Positions 51,312 to 59,150 of a stretch of DNA of 64,000 bases are shown in pieces. The stretch is from NCBI RefSeq assembly GCF_042648405.1, contig NZ_JBHRXV010000001.1, positions 434,001 to 498,000 on the forward strand, given 5' to 3'. A program made the translations under genes and the position numbers. Below the pieces are notes generated by a model. The model ran no database searches and was not told where the DNA came from. It saw only the letters and a program-made list of their open reading frames with translations. Positions within the stretch are counted from its first letter, which is position 1; the number at the start of each line of letters is the position of its first letter. Source of the stretch: Sphingoaurantiacus capsulatus. GTDB taxonomy: Bacteria; Pseudomonadota; Alphaproteobacteria; Sphingomonadales; Sphingomonadaceae.

Positions 51312-52474
51312 GCTTCGCCAATCTCATTGTGGCCGTCGCCGCCATGCTCCTGCCCACGCATTTGCGCGACTGGGGCACCGCGATGCGCGCGGAGGTCGGC
51401 GAGATCGAAGGCGGCGGCACGCGCTACGCCCTCTCCTGCCTCGGCTTCGCGGCCCGCGCCGCCATCGACTTCCACCTCCTCCGCCCGCTCCGGCTGCCGC
51501 TGGACGCGCGCGAGGACCCCACCCCCAACGAGGAACCCACCGGCATGCGGCTGACGCGCGATCTGTTTCAACGACCCTGGCGGATGACCGCCGCCTGCGC
51601 CATCGCCGCCACCGGCCTCGGCCTCGCCTATCTGAGCGCCGCCGGGGCGCCGGTGCGCTACCTCGCGATCAACCTCGGCGCGCTGCTGATCGGCTTCGTC
51701 GCCGTGGCGATCGTGCTGGCGGGTCAGCGCGGCGGGCGGATCAACGCCGGGGCGGTCGGCGTCACGCTCGGCGCGGCCTTGCTGCTCACCAGCCTGCTCG
51801 GGCAGCCCGTCGACGGCGCAACGCGCTGGATCGCGGTCGGGCCGCTGTTCATCCAGCCGAGCCTGATCCTCCTCCCGATCATGACCATCGCCTTCGCCCG
51901 CGCCCGCGATGTCCTGTCGACCGCCGGCATCCTCGCCGCCGCCGCCGCGCTGGCGCTGCAGCCCGACCGGGCGATGGCGGGCGCGCTTGCCGCCGGCCTC
52001 GTCGCGCTGACGCTGATCCGGCCGGAGCGCAACGTGCTGGTGGCACTCGCCGGCGCGGGCATCGGCTTCGCGGTCACGCTTCTGCGCGCCGACACGCTGC
52101 CGGCGGTGCCCTATGTCGACCAGATCCTCTACACGTCCTTCGCGGTGTCCCCGCTCGCCGGCCTCGCGGTGTTCGCGGGCGTCGCGCTGATGCTCGTCCC
52201 CGCCATCGTCGGCCGCCTCTATGATGTCGATCATCAGGAGGCCTATGCGGTGTTCGGCGCGGTGTGGCTGGCGGTGATCGCGGCGGCGGCGCTCGGCAAC
52301 TACCCAACCCCGGTGGTCGGCTACGGCGGCAGCGCGATCATCGGCTATGTCGTCAGCCTGCTGGGTTTGCCGAAGCCGGCGTCGGCAAGCGCCAAGGAGC
52401 GTGCCGCAATGCCCACGCCCGACACGCCGGAACGCCCCGACACCCGCTGCGCCGGGATCAGCTATTCGGTGTAG
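51308..52474 (+). CDS. Polytopic membrane protein coupled to padR
   Basis: The 388-residue protein begins with a soluble head ('DWGTAMRAEVGEIEGGGTRY') and then about nine to ten hydrophobic helices ('LLIGFVAVAIVLAGQRGG', 'VGVTLGAALLLTSLLGQPV', 'LAGLAVFAGVALMLVPAI', 'VIAAAALGNYPTPVVGYGGS'). The centre resembles shape/cell-division FtsW-like regions only in hydrophobicity ('DGATRWIAVGPLFIQPSLIL' is similar to the FtsW/RodA loop). I therefore consider a degenerate FtsW/SEDS-like or unknown integral protein possible. It overlaps padR by 4 bp, and PadR regulation is inferred. Confidence 0.6.
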   Translation: MSFANLIVAVAAMLLPTHLRDWGTAMRAEVGEIEGGGTRYALSCLGFAARAAIDFHLLRPLRLPLDAREDPTPNEEPTGMRLTRDLFQRPWRMTAACAIAATGLGLAYLSAAGAPVRYLAINLGALLIGFVAVAIVLAGQRGGRINAGAVGVTLGAALLLTSLLGQPVDGATRWIAVGPLFIQPSLILLPIMTIAFARARDVLSTAGILAAAAALALQPDRAMAGALAAGLVALTLIRPERNVLVALAGAGIGFAVTLLRADTLPAVPYVDQILYTSFAVSPLAGLAVFAGVALMLVPAIVGRLYDVDHQEAYAVFGAVWLAVIAAAALGNYPTPVVGYGGSAIIGYVVSLLGLPKPASASAKERAAMPTPDTPERPDTRCAGISYSV

Positions 52475-52477
52475 GGC

Positions 52478-52768
52478 TTAGCGAAAAACGATGTCCGCCA
52501 TCGCCGGCGCAGCGAAGAAAGCGACGATCAGCCAATGCTTCCAAGTCGGCTGCTTCACCTTTCGGAAACCAAACGCGACGGCGATGGCCAATCCACTGAA
52601 CAGGAAAAAGCCAGCCGCAACCAGCTTGCCGGCATCGTTTGGAACCGTCGAATGCACGACGAAAGCGGCCATTGCCATTTGAAGCGCGCTTACCAGCAGA
52701 ACGATGACCGCGCACCAGCGCATCGTGCGGGCGAGGCTTTCGCGAGCGATGTCATCGTCCATCTGCAT
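52478..52768 (-). CDS. Small membrane protein
   Basis: The 96-residue protein has three hydrophobic helices ('WCAVIVLLVSALQMAMAAFVV', 'LVAAGFFLFSGLAIAVAFGF', 'WLIVAFFAAPAMADIVF') and short charged ends. ATG 52768 is used; ATG 52762 is an alternative. No family was recognised. It is convergent with the padR-linked gene (3 bp apart) and lies beyond the paaX stop. Confidence 0.6.
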   Translation of the reverse strand: MQMDDDIARESLARTMRWCAVIVLLVSALQMAMAAFVVHSTVPNDAGKLVAAGFFLFSGLAIAVAFGFRKVKQPTWKHWLIVAFFAAPAMADIVFR

Positions 52769-52777
52769 CGCGGACAA

Positions 52778-53596
52778 TTAACCTTGATCTGATCGCACTT
52801 CTACCGTCCCGAACGCCGCCCACGCCCGGCGGCCGATGTCGTCATAGGCGATCATGCCATCGATCATCCAGCGCCGCAGCCCGGCATCGACCAGTGCGTC
52901 GGGGAGCAGCGGGTCGAGGTTGATAGCGCGGATCACCGCCTGGCCGAGCAACAGGGTTTCGCGGGCGGCTTCGTCGGGGGGCATACGGGCGACGCGGGCG
53001 GCGCTCGTGTCCATCGCGTCGACCCAGAAGCGGTAGGTGGTGGCGAGGTTGTCCGCCGACCAGAGCGTGCGCAGCTTTGCTTCTTCATCGGGTAACGGCG
53101 CCGCACTGGCGAAGGCGATGGCGGCGGCGTCGAGGCCAAGGTCGACCGCCTCGGCGATCAATTGCGGCAGCGGCGCGGCAAGATTGTCGGGGCGGGCCCA
53201 GAAGCCGGCATCGCTCTGTGCAAAGCCGCTCAGGCGCAGCGCCCTCTCCCGCGCCCGCAGTCGCACGCGGTCGGCGCGGCCGAGATGATCGACGAGGATC
53301 AGCAGCCAGCCGCCGTCCCAGCCCTTCATTCGCGCCTCGGCCTGCCGCCAGCCGCGCACGCGTGCACCCATCGCCGCGCCGCGCGCGCCAAGGGCGTACT
53401 GCCCCCGCTCCACTTGTTCGAGCAGCCCGTCGCGCGCCAGCCGCCCGACCGCAACACGGATCGTCGCCGCATCGACGCCGAACAGGCCCCCCATCCGCGT
53501 CAGCGCCGCTAGCGCGGTCGGCCCGGTGCCGCCGCTCGACAGCAGCGACAGGATCAGCGCGCGCGCCGGCGGGATGGCCTGCCAGGCTTGTGACAT
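52778..53596 (-). CDS. PaaX-like transcriptional regulator
   Basis: The 272-residue protein has an N-terminal winged helix ('ALTRMGGLFGVDAATIRVAV', 'RLARDGLLEQVERGQYAL') and the PaaX-type C-terminal parts ('GWDGGWLLILVDHLGRADRV', 'LPDEEAKLRTLW', 'LLPDALVDAGLRRWMI'). PaaX represses phenylacetate catabolism by sensing phenylacetyl-CoA, but no paa genes lie here. Divergent orientation from a fatty-acid desaturase 61 bp away suggests local control of that gene. Confidence 0.85.
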   Translation of the reverse strand: MSQAWQAIPPARALILSLLSSGGTGPTALAALTRMGGLFGVDAATIRVAVGRLARDGLLEQVERGQYALGARGAAMGARVRGWRQAEARMKGWDGGWLLILVDHLGRADRVRLRARERALRLSGFAQSDAGFWARPDNLAAPLPQLIAEAVDLGLDAAAIAFASAAPLPDEEAKLRTLWSADNLATTYRFWVDAMDTSAARVARMPPDEAARETLLLGQAVIRAINLDPLLPDALVDAGLRRWMIDGMIAYDDIGRRAWAAFGTVEVRSDQG

Positions 53597-53657
53597 AAAT
53601 TGACGATATCCGATATTTCAGGTTACATACACATAATTGAGACTCGGGGAGCCCGCG

Positions 53658-54545
53658 ATGCGGCCGCAGAAATACACCGATGTGCTGTCGCGCGAAGAGT
53701 TGGCCGAGCTGAAGCGCAGTTCGGACGCGGTCGGGCTGTGGACGCTCGACGTCAACTGGGGGCTGATCGCCGCCGCCTTCGCGCTCGCCATCCTGTGGCC
53801 GAACCCGCTGACGATCCTTGCCGCCGTGCTCATCATCGCCGGGCGGCAGCTGGGCCTCGGCATCATCACCCATGACTGCGCGCATTCGGCACTGTTCCGC
53901 ACCCGCTGGCTGAATGAATTCGCCGGCCACTGGCTGGCCGCGGTGCCGATGAACAGTTCGCTGCCGCTCTACCGCGACTATCATCTGAAGCATCACCAGC
54001 ACGCCGGCACGCCGAAGGACCCCGATCGCGGCTTCGTGAAGGACTATCCAGTCAGCCGCGCCTCGCTCCGCCGCAAGTTCGGCCGCGACCTGACCGGGCG
54101 CACCGGCATGCGCGACCTGCTGATGCAGCTGAAGCGGTTCAGTTTCTCAAAGCAATGGCCGTGGCTCGCCTTCCACGCCGGGCTGCTGACGCTACTCACC
54201 CTCGCCGGCGCGCCCTGGGCCTATGCGATCTGGTGGGCAGCGCAGCTGTTCGTCTATCCGGCGATCGTCCGCCTGCGCCAGATCGGCGAGCATGGCACCG
54301 CCAAGAACCGCGAAGATATCGACGCGCGCCTCAACACCGGCACGACGATCGCGCGCTGGTGGGAGCGGCTGCTGGTCGCGCCCAACAACGTCAACTGGCA
54401 CCTCGAGCATCACCTCGCCGCCAGCATCCCCGCGCACCGGCTCGGCGAGATGCACCGGCTGCTAAAGCAGCGCGGCTTCTACGAGGGATACGACTGCATT
54501 TCACACGGCTATGCCGACGTGATCCGCCGGGCGGTGCGGACCTAG
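53658..54545 (+). CDS. Membrane fatty-acid desaturase family protein
   Basis: The 295-residue protein has the three histidine boxes of membrane desaturases/hydroxylases: 'HDCAHSALF', 'HLKHHQHAG' and 'NVNWHLEHHLAASI', within hydrophobic segments ('NWGLIAAAFALAILWPNPLT', 'AWAYAIWWAAQLFVYP'-type). The first box contains HxxxH as in acyl-lipid desaturases and carotenoid ketolases/hydroxylases, so the substrate may be a phospholipid acyl chain or a carotenoid. ATG 53658 is used. The upstream TTG would extend it without added family features. Confidence 0.88.
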   Translation: MRPQKYTDVLSREELAELKRSSDAVGLWTLDVNWGLIAAAFALAILWPNPLTILAAVLIIAGRQLGLGIITHDCAHSALFRTRWLNEFAGHWLAAVPMNSSLPLYRDYHLKHHQHAGTPKDPDRGFVKDYPVSRASLRRKFGRDLTGRTGMRDLLMQLKRFSFSKQWPWLAFHAGLLTLLTLAGAPWAYAIWWAAQLFVYPAIVRLRQIGEHGTAKNREDIDARLNTGTTIARWWERLLVAPNNVNWHLEHHLAASIPAHRLGEMHRLLKQRGFYEGYDCISHGYADVIRRAVRT

Positions 54546-54546
54546 C

Positions 54547-54828
54547 CTAGCAGGTGCCGGTCGCCTGACAATTGTGACCGCCCGACAGTTGGTCGGCGGT
54601 TTTCTGGTTGCCCTGCCGATTGGCCGCCGCGATCTTGTCCCACTCCGCGCGGGTGAAGCATTGCTTGGTCTTGCGGACCAGCGAGCCGGTTTCCAGCGTC
54701 TTCCGGCAGATGATCTCATTGTCATTGAGCGGCGCGGCCGCCGCTGTCGTGACGGGCTCGGCGGCGATGGCGACGGGGCCCAGCCCCGCGACGCAAAGCG
54801 CGACGACGACGGTGATCGATGAGCGCAT
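54547..54828 (-). CDS. Small secreted cysteine-containing protein
   Basis: ATG 54828 follows GAGGGAGAGG. The 93-residue product has a signal peptide (ending AIAA), then 'NDNEIICRKTLETGSLVRKT', 'KQCFTRAEWDKI' and a terminal 'GGHNCQATGTC'. Four cysteines suggest disulfides. The middle part resembles small sphingomonad periplasmic proteins of unknown role. It is convergent with the desaturase gene. Confidence 0.72.
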   Translation of the reverse strand: MRSSITVVVALCVAGLGPVAIAAEPVTTAAAAPLNDNEIICRKTLETGSLVRKTKQCFTRAEWDKIAAANRQGNQKTADQLSGGHNCQATGTC

Positions 54829-54908
54829 GACCCTCTCCCTCATATTTAGTAGTTACTGTTTACCGATTCCGCGCCTTCGTCAAATGCCGCGCCTCTGCCG
54901 CGGCAGCC

Positions 54909-55307
54909 CTATTGATCGGTGCCCGCCACCTTGCCGATCGCGCGAGCAATCGCCCCGCCGATCGCGAGGATGTTGAGCCCGCCCGCGCAGCCCGGCCGGC
55001 CATGTGAGAAGCGGCCGCCACAGGCGCCGCCGCCCGCCAGCGCTTCCCGTTCCGCCCGCGCGTCAGCGGCCCCGGCGATGACGGGGCCGCTGTCCTCCTT
55101 GCGCGGCAGGCGGTGCTGGCTCGAATCGACGCTGCCGCAGACGACGATCTCGTCGGGATCGGTGACCGCCGGGCAATCCGGCTTCACCGCCGTCGTCATC
55201 CGCCGATAGGCATCATAGGCGTCCTCCGCCGACGCCGGCGGCTCGGCCGCAGCGGCAGGCGCCGCCAGCAGCATAAGGGTGACGAGGCGGAGTCGGCCCG
55301 GCATCAT
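54909..55307 (-). CDS. Secreted protein with IVVCG motif, unknown function
   Basis: The 132-residue frame has a signal peptide ('RLVTLMLLAAPAAAA'), then 'CPAVTDPDEIVVCGSVDSSQ' and a Gly-rich C-terminal helix region ('GLNILAIGGAIARAIGKVAG'). The DEIVVCG string is common in short exported sphingomonad proteins. ATG 55307 is used; ATG 55304 and an upstream start are possible. It is divergent from the second DUF2975-xre pair, with an AT-rich palindrome between. Confidence 0.65.
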   Translation of the reverse strand: MMPGRLRLVTLMLLAAPAAAAEPPASAEDAYDAYRRMTTAVKPDCPAVTDPDEIVVCGSVDSSQHRLPRKEDSGPVIAGAADARAEREALAGGGACGGRFSHGRPGCAGGLNILAIGGAIARAIGKVAGTDQ

Positions 55308-55354
55308 GCCGCCTGCATCCCGCAACGTCCTTGGCAAGGTCAATCAAAAATTAT

Positions 55355-55369
55355 AATTATTCGATAATT
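55355..55369. promoter_or_regulatory. AATTAT-TCG-ATAATT palindrome upstream of the second DUF2975-xre pair
   Basis: Perfect 6-bp arms around TCG lie 18 bp before the DUF2975 start, in an AT-rich patch. It closely resembles the box at 50919-50932 upstream of the paralogous cassette. It is probably the XRE operator. Confidence 0.55.
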
Positions 55370-55386
55370 TCTGAGCGGAGGCTGAT

Positions 55387-55893
55387 ATGCAGGTCGGGCG
55401 GATCAAGGCGGGCTGCACGGGGGCGATGGTGGCGCTGCCGCTGCTGATGATCGCCTATTGGACCGGGATGTCCGCGGCGGCGATCAGCACGGCGTGGCTG
55501 CCGTGGGTCGACCCGGTGCCCGTCGATACCACCAAGCGCATCCTCGGGGCGCTCGCCTGTGCCATCCCCATCGGCATCGCGGTGGTGGCGCTGCTGCAGC
55601 TTCGCCGTCTCGCCGACGCGGTCGGGCGCGGCGACGGCTTCGGGATCGGGGCGGTGCGCGCCACCAGCGGCATCGCCGCCTCGCTCGCCGCACTCGGTGT
55701 CGCGCTGGTCGTCACCTGGATGCTGGTGCCACTGGCCCTCACCTTCGACGCCGGACCCGGCAACCGCCATATCGTCATCGGCATCGACGCCGGCACGCTG
55801 CTGGCGCTCGCCGGCGCCGCCTTCGCTGCGATCATGGCACGGCTGCTCGCAGCGGCGCGGCAGATGGCCGAGGAACAGGCGTTCACCGTCTGA
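55387..55893 (+). CDS. DUF2975 membrane protein (second copy)
   Basis: The 168-residue protein has four transmembrane helices and 'VGRGDGFGIGAVRATSG', the counterpart of the loop in the copy at 50359. The last helix ends 'ALAGAAFAAIMARLLAAARQM'. Its stop overlaps the downstream xre start as TGATG. It is transcribed opposite to the first cassette. The function is unknown. Confidence 0.85.
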   Translation: MQVGRIKAGCTGAMVALPLLMIAYWTGMSAAAISTAWLPWVDPVPVDTTKRILGALACAIPIGIAVVALLQLRRLADAVGRGDGFGIGAVRATSGIAASLAALGVALVVTWMLVPLALTFDAGPGNRHIVIGIDAGTLLALAGAAFAAIMARLLAAARQMAEEQAFTV

Positions 55894-56141
55894 TGCGCAT
55901 CGCCGTCACCCTCGATGCGATGCTCGCCAAACGCGGCGTCCGCGCCAACGAACTCGCCCGCGCGCTCGACATGACCGAGGCCAACATCTCGCTGCTGCGC
56001 ACCGGCAAGGCGCGCGCGGTGCGTTTCGCGACGCTGTCGGCGATTTGCGCCTACCTCGACTGCCAGCCGGGCGACCTGCTGGCGAACGTCGAGGGGCCGG
56101 ACGAAGAAGAGCCGATTGCCGACACCAACCCCCGAGCGTAA
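55893..56141 (+). CDS. XRE-family regulator (second copy)
   Basis: The 82-residue protein is a single helix-turn-helix: 'LDAMLAKRGVRANELARALD', 'TEANISLLRTGKARAVRFAT', 'AICAYLDCQPGDLL', then an acidic tail. It is clearly related to the protein at 50139 over its length, with an added acidic end. It is coupled to DUF2975 by TGATG. Confidence 0.9.
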   Translation: MRIAVTLDAMLAKRGVRANELARALDMTEANISLLRTGKARAVRFATLSAICAYLDCQPGDLLANVEGPDEEEPIADTNPRA

Positions 56142-56170
56142 ACTGGTGCGCGTAGGACGGAGGCACGGTG

Positions 56171-56671
56171 ATGCAATCTTCGCGACGGCTCGGTACCCCT
56201 TGGATGCTCGCGCTATGGGCGCCACCCGCGCTGCTGGTGCTCATCCCGCTGATCGCGATGCAGTTGTCGAGCGAGATGGCGTGGTCGCCCGGCGACTTCC
56301 TCGCCGCCGCGCTACTCGGCCTCGCGCTCGGCGGCGGCTTCGAACTGGCGACGCGCAGCAGCGGCAGCACCGCCTATCGCGCCGCCGCCGCGCTGGCGCT
56401 GCTTGCCGGCCTCGGGCTGGTCTGGGTCAACCTCGCGGTCGGCATCGTCGGCAGCGAGGGCAACCCCGCCAACCTCCTCTTCATGCTGATCCCGCTCCTC
56501 GCGCTGATCGGCACCGCCATCGCGCGGCTGCGGCCGCGCGGTATGGCATGGGCGATGGCGGTCACGGGCGTTGCGCAACTGCTGCTCGCCGGCGTCGCCC
56601 CGTTCAGCGCGATCTTCGCGCTGCCGTGGTTCGCCTCGGCGTGGCTGTTCCGGAAGGCTGCGCGGGACTGA
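56171..56671 (+). CDS. Four-helix membrane protein, unknown function
   Basis: The 166-residue protein has hydrophobic helices 'MLALWAPPALLVLIPLIAMQ', 'FLAAALLGLALGGGFELATR', 'AAALALLAGLGLVWVNLAVG' and 'LLFMLIPLLALIGTAIARLR', with a further one near the end. It has no recognisable domain. It starts 30 bp after the second xre gene on the same strand and may belong to that cassette. GTG 56168 is an alternative start. Confidence 0.7.
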   Translation: MQSSRRLGTPWMLALWAPPALLVLIPLIAMQLSSEMAWSPGDFLAAALLGLALGGGFELATRSSGSTAYRAAAALALLAGLGLVWVNLAVGIVGSEGNPANLLFMLIPLLALIGTAIARLRPRGMAWAMAVTGVAQLLLAGVAPFSAIFALPWFASAWLFRKAARD

Positions 56672-56674
56672 CCG

Positions 56675-57439
56675 CTACTTCCCGACGTAGCGATAGCCGG
56701 TCACCTTGTTCAGCACCGAGAAGTCGACGGTGACGAGCCCGAGCCCCTGGAAGCTCGAATCCATACCGAACGCCTGCAGCAGCTTCACGCCGTTCTTCGC
56801 CTCGGGGGCAAAGCGGAAGCCGAAGGAGAGTTGCTTGACCTTGCCGGCGGCGTTGCCGCGGCCCTTGCCGTCGTTCGTCGGGAGCGCAACCACCAACGTC
56901 TTTAGATAGGGCGCGCCGGGGCCGGTCTTCTGGACAACACCGGTGCCGGCGAGCGGCGGCAGCGAATCCCCCTCGATGTCGATATCGGCGCTGCCGATCT
57001 TGCGGACCAGCCGCGGATCGACGCTGAAGCGATAGGTGACCGTCGTCGCCGTCTCGCCGACCTTCTTCGCCTCGCCCTGCACCAGCTGCTGCATTTCCGA
57101 ATAGGCGGGCAGGTCGTCATCCTCGTCGGTGGCGACGTGAACGTCCTTGGCGTCCTTTTCGTAGAGGGTCTTCTCGCGTTGCCCCGCCGGCTTCGAGGGG
57201 TCATAGCTGGTGACGCGGCGCTCGCGCAGCGGCGGGCGGGCCCGCTTGCCTTCCTGCGCCCGGTCGATGGCGTCGCCGATCACCGTCGAGCCGCCGGTCC
57301 ACACCTCCATCGTCGAGACATAGGCCCAGTCGGCCGTGTTGTAGGCGCCGCCGTTGGCCAGCGCCTGATCGAGCAGCGCATCGGCATGGGCCGGCGCGGC
57401 GATGGCGGCGGCGGGGAGCAGGAGGAGCGAAAGGCGCAT
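56675..57439 (-). CDS. Exported protein, unknown function
   Basis: ATG 57439 opens a signal peptide (MRLSLLLLPAAAIAAPAHA). The 254-residue product then has charged and beta-rich parts ('YVSTMEVWTGGSTVIGDAID', 'VTYRFSVDPRLVRKIGSADI', 'GVVQKTGPGAPYLKTLVVAL') and ends 'VDFSVLNKVTGYRYVGK'. It looks like a periplasmic lipoprotein-like or lipid-binding protein, but I recognise no family. It precedes the M61 and M17 peptidase genes' 3' side on the same strand. Confidence 0.7.
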   Translation of the reverse strand: MRLSLLLLPAAAIAAPAHADALLDQALANGGAYNTADWAYVSTMEVWTGGSTVIGDAIDRAQEGKRARPPLRERRVTSYDPSKPAGQREKTLYEKDAKDVHVATDEDDDLPAYSEMQQLVQGEAKKVGETATTVTYRFSVDPRLVRKIGSADIDIEGDSLPPLAGTGVVQKTGPGAPYLKTLVVALPTNDGKGRGNAAGKVKQLSFGFRFAPEAKNGVKLLQAFGMDSSFQGLGLVTVDFSVLNKVTGYRYVGK

Positions 57440-57491
57440 CGGCGATTTCCCGGCTAGTGTCGTACCGGCATAATACACGCGGGGAAGCCGA

Positions 57492-59147
57492 TCACAAGCG
57501 GGCGGCGCAGGCCTTCCGGGCGACTTCGTCGAGCGTGGGCACGATCAGCTGCTGCAGCCGCACCGGCGCCGGCGCGAGCGGCAGCCAGCGCAGCACCTTC
57601 TCGCCACTCTCGGTGCCAACGCGATAGGCGATCTCCACCGCCGGATTGCCGATCTCGCCGCCCTCGCGCCGGATCAGCTTCATGCCGTCGCGCAGGCCAG
57701 CGGCATAAGCGTTGCCCTTGGGGTCGGTGCCGCGGATCACGTCGTCGGGGGTGGTCGCGTCGATGTCGAAGCCGCGGTGGAAGGCCGGACGCTCGACGGT
57801 CTTCACCTCAAGGCACCCGAGCTTTGGCGGCAGGGTCACCGGCTCGCCGCGATCGATATGGCGGGCGATGTCGGGGCGGACATCGACGCCGGTCGCCTCG
57901 CGCGCGGCGGTCGGGAAGAGGAGCGGCGCGCCCATCGAATTGGCGACCTTTGCCATCTGCCGCTGCCGCCGCAGCACCGCGTCGACACCCCCCTTCGCCG
58001 CCAGCTTCGCGTCGAGCCACAGTGCGAAGATGTTGCCGCGATCATACGGCATCTGCTGCGCGCTGCCGTCGCTCCAGAAGCGCGCGCCGAGCGTCTTGTT
58101 GTCGAGATTGCGCGCCGGCGAGGTGGCGAGGCGCATCAGCACCTCATTCTGCGATTTCGCATACTCCTCAATCGACCAGATACCCGAGCGGACGAGCGCG
58201 CGGGCCGCCGTGAAATCGACGAAGCCTTCGTTCAGCCAATAGCCCTCGGCCTCATTCTCCTTGAGCCCGCCGCCGATCTCGCGCGGCAGCCAGCTGTGCA
58301 TATATTCGTGCGCGAGGAACTGGCTGGCGTCCTCCAGCCGGTAGTTTGTGGTGGACGCGATGGCGAACCCGTCGGTGCGCCCCGTGCCGTTGGTCGAGCG
58401 GCCTAGCCCTTCGGGCACCATTGGCGCGACCGGCACGAAGAAGGCGCGGCCCTTGTCGCCCCAATATCCATTCTCGGCATGCATCACCGCCGCGACACGA
58501 TCGGCAAGTATCGCCGGCTCGAACGTCCATGTCCCGCGCATGGCGAGGCGGAACGGCGCGCCGTCGACCTGCCGCTCGATCAGTTGCAGGTCGGGCGACC
58601 CGATCCCGGCGCTTTCGACGATGTCCTCGACGGTGCCGGGGCGGGCCGCCAGATGATCGAGGTCGCTCGCCACCTTCCAGCCCGAAGGCCAGCCGGCCCA
58701 GCGGAAGCTGGCCGCCGCCTGGTCGCGGCCCTGTGGCACCGCGAACAGCCCCTCGCCGTGGAAGAAGAACCAGCCCGGCCGCACCACCGGTTGCGCCTTG
58801 TGGTAGTTCGGCCCCGGCTCCGCCGCGCCGTTCGACGCGAGGCGGTAGCGCAACAGGAGCGGAGCGTTCGCGCCGTGGCGGATGACGCGCGTCGCGCCGT
58901 CGCCGGTCACCGTGCCGCCGGTGGCGGTGACGTCGGACACCGCCTTCCACAAATCGGGCGTGCCCGCCCACTTGTCGGGGAGCGCGATCACCGTCTCACC
59001 ATCGGCATCGCCGTCGAACCGAAGCTCGACGGCGAGTGCCGTGAGGCTATCGCCGGTCATCACCGGCGACAGGCTGTAGGCTATCCCTTCCGCGGCGGCC
59101 GGAGCTGCGGCGATAAGGGCGATGATCGCGAGCCCCCCGGCGCGCAC
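57492..59147 (-). CDS. Exported M61-family (glycyl aminopeptidase-like) peptidase
   Basis: The 551-residue protein starts at GTG 59147 with a signal peptide (MRAGGLAIIALIAAAPAAAE). The zinc motif is 'LAHEYMHSWLP' with the downstream Glu in 'GYWLNEGFVDF', as in M61 glycyl aminopeptidases, and a PDZ-like end ('FDIDATTPDDVIRGTDPKGN', 'YAAGLRDGMKLI'). Catalytic residues look intact. It starts 4 bp after the stop of the M17 gene, so the two exported peptidases are co-transcribed. Confidence 0.87.
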   Translation of the reverse strand: MRAGGLAIIALIAAAPAAAEGIAYSLSPVMTGDSLTALAVELRFDGDADGETVIALPDKWAGTPDLWKAVSDVTATGGTVTGDGATRVIRHGANAPLLLRYRLASNGAAEPGPNYHKAQPVVRPGWFFFHGEGLFAVPQGRDQAAASFRWAGWPSGWKVASDLDHLAARPGTVEDIVESAGIGSPDLQLIERQVDGAPFRLAMRGTWTFEPAILADRVAAVMHAENGYWGDKGRAFFVPVAPMVPEGLGRSTNGTGRTDGFAIASTTNYRLEDASQFLAHEYMHSWLPREIGGGLKENEAEGYWLNEGFVDFTAARALVRSGIWSIEEYAKSQNEVLMRLATSPARNLDNKTLGARFWSDGSAQQMPYDRGNIFALWLDAKLAAKGGVDAVLRRQRQMAKVANSMGAPLLFPTAAREATGVDVRPDIARHIDRGEPVTLPPKLGCLEVKTVERPAFHRGFDIDATTPDDVIRGTDPKGNAYAAGLRDGMKLIRREGGEIGNPAVEIAYRVGTESGEKVLRWLPLAPAPVRLQQLIVPTLDEVARKACAARL

Positions 59148-59150
59148 CGC

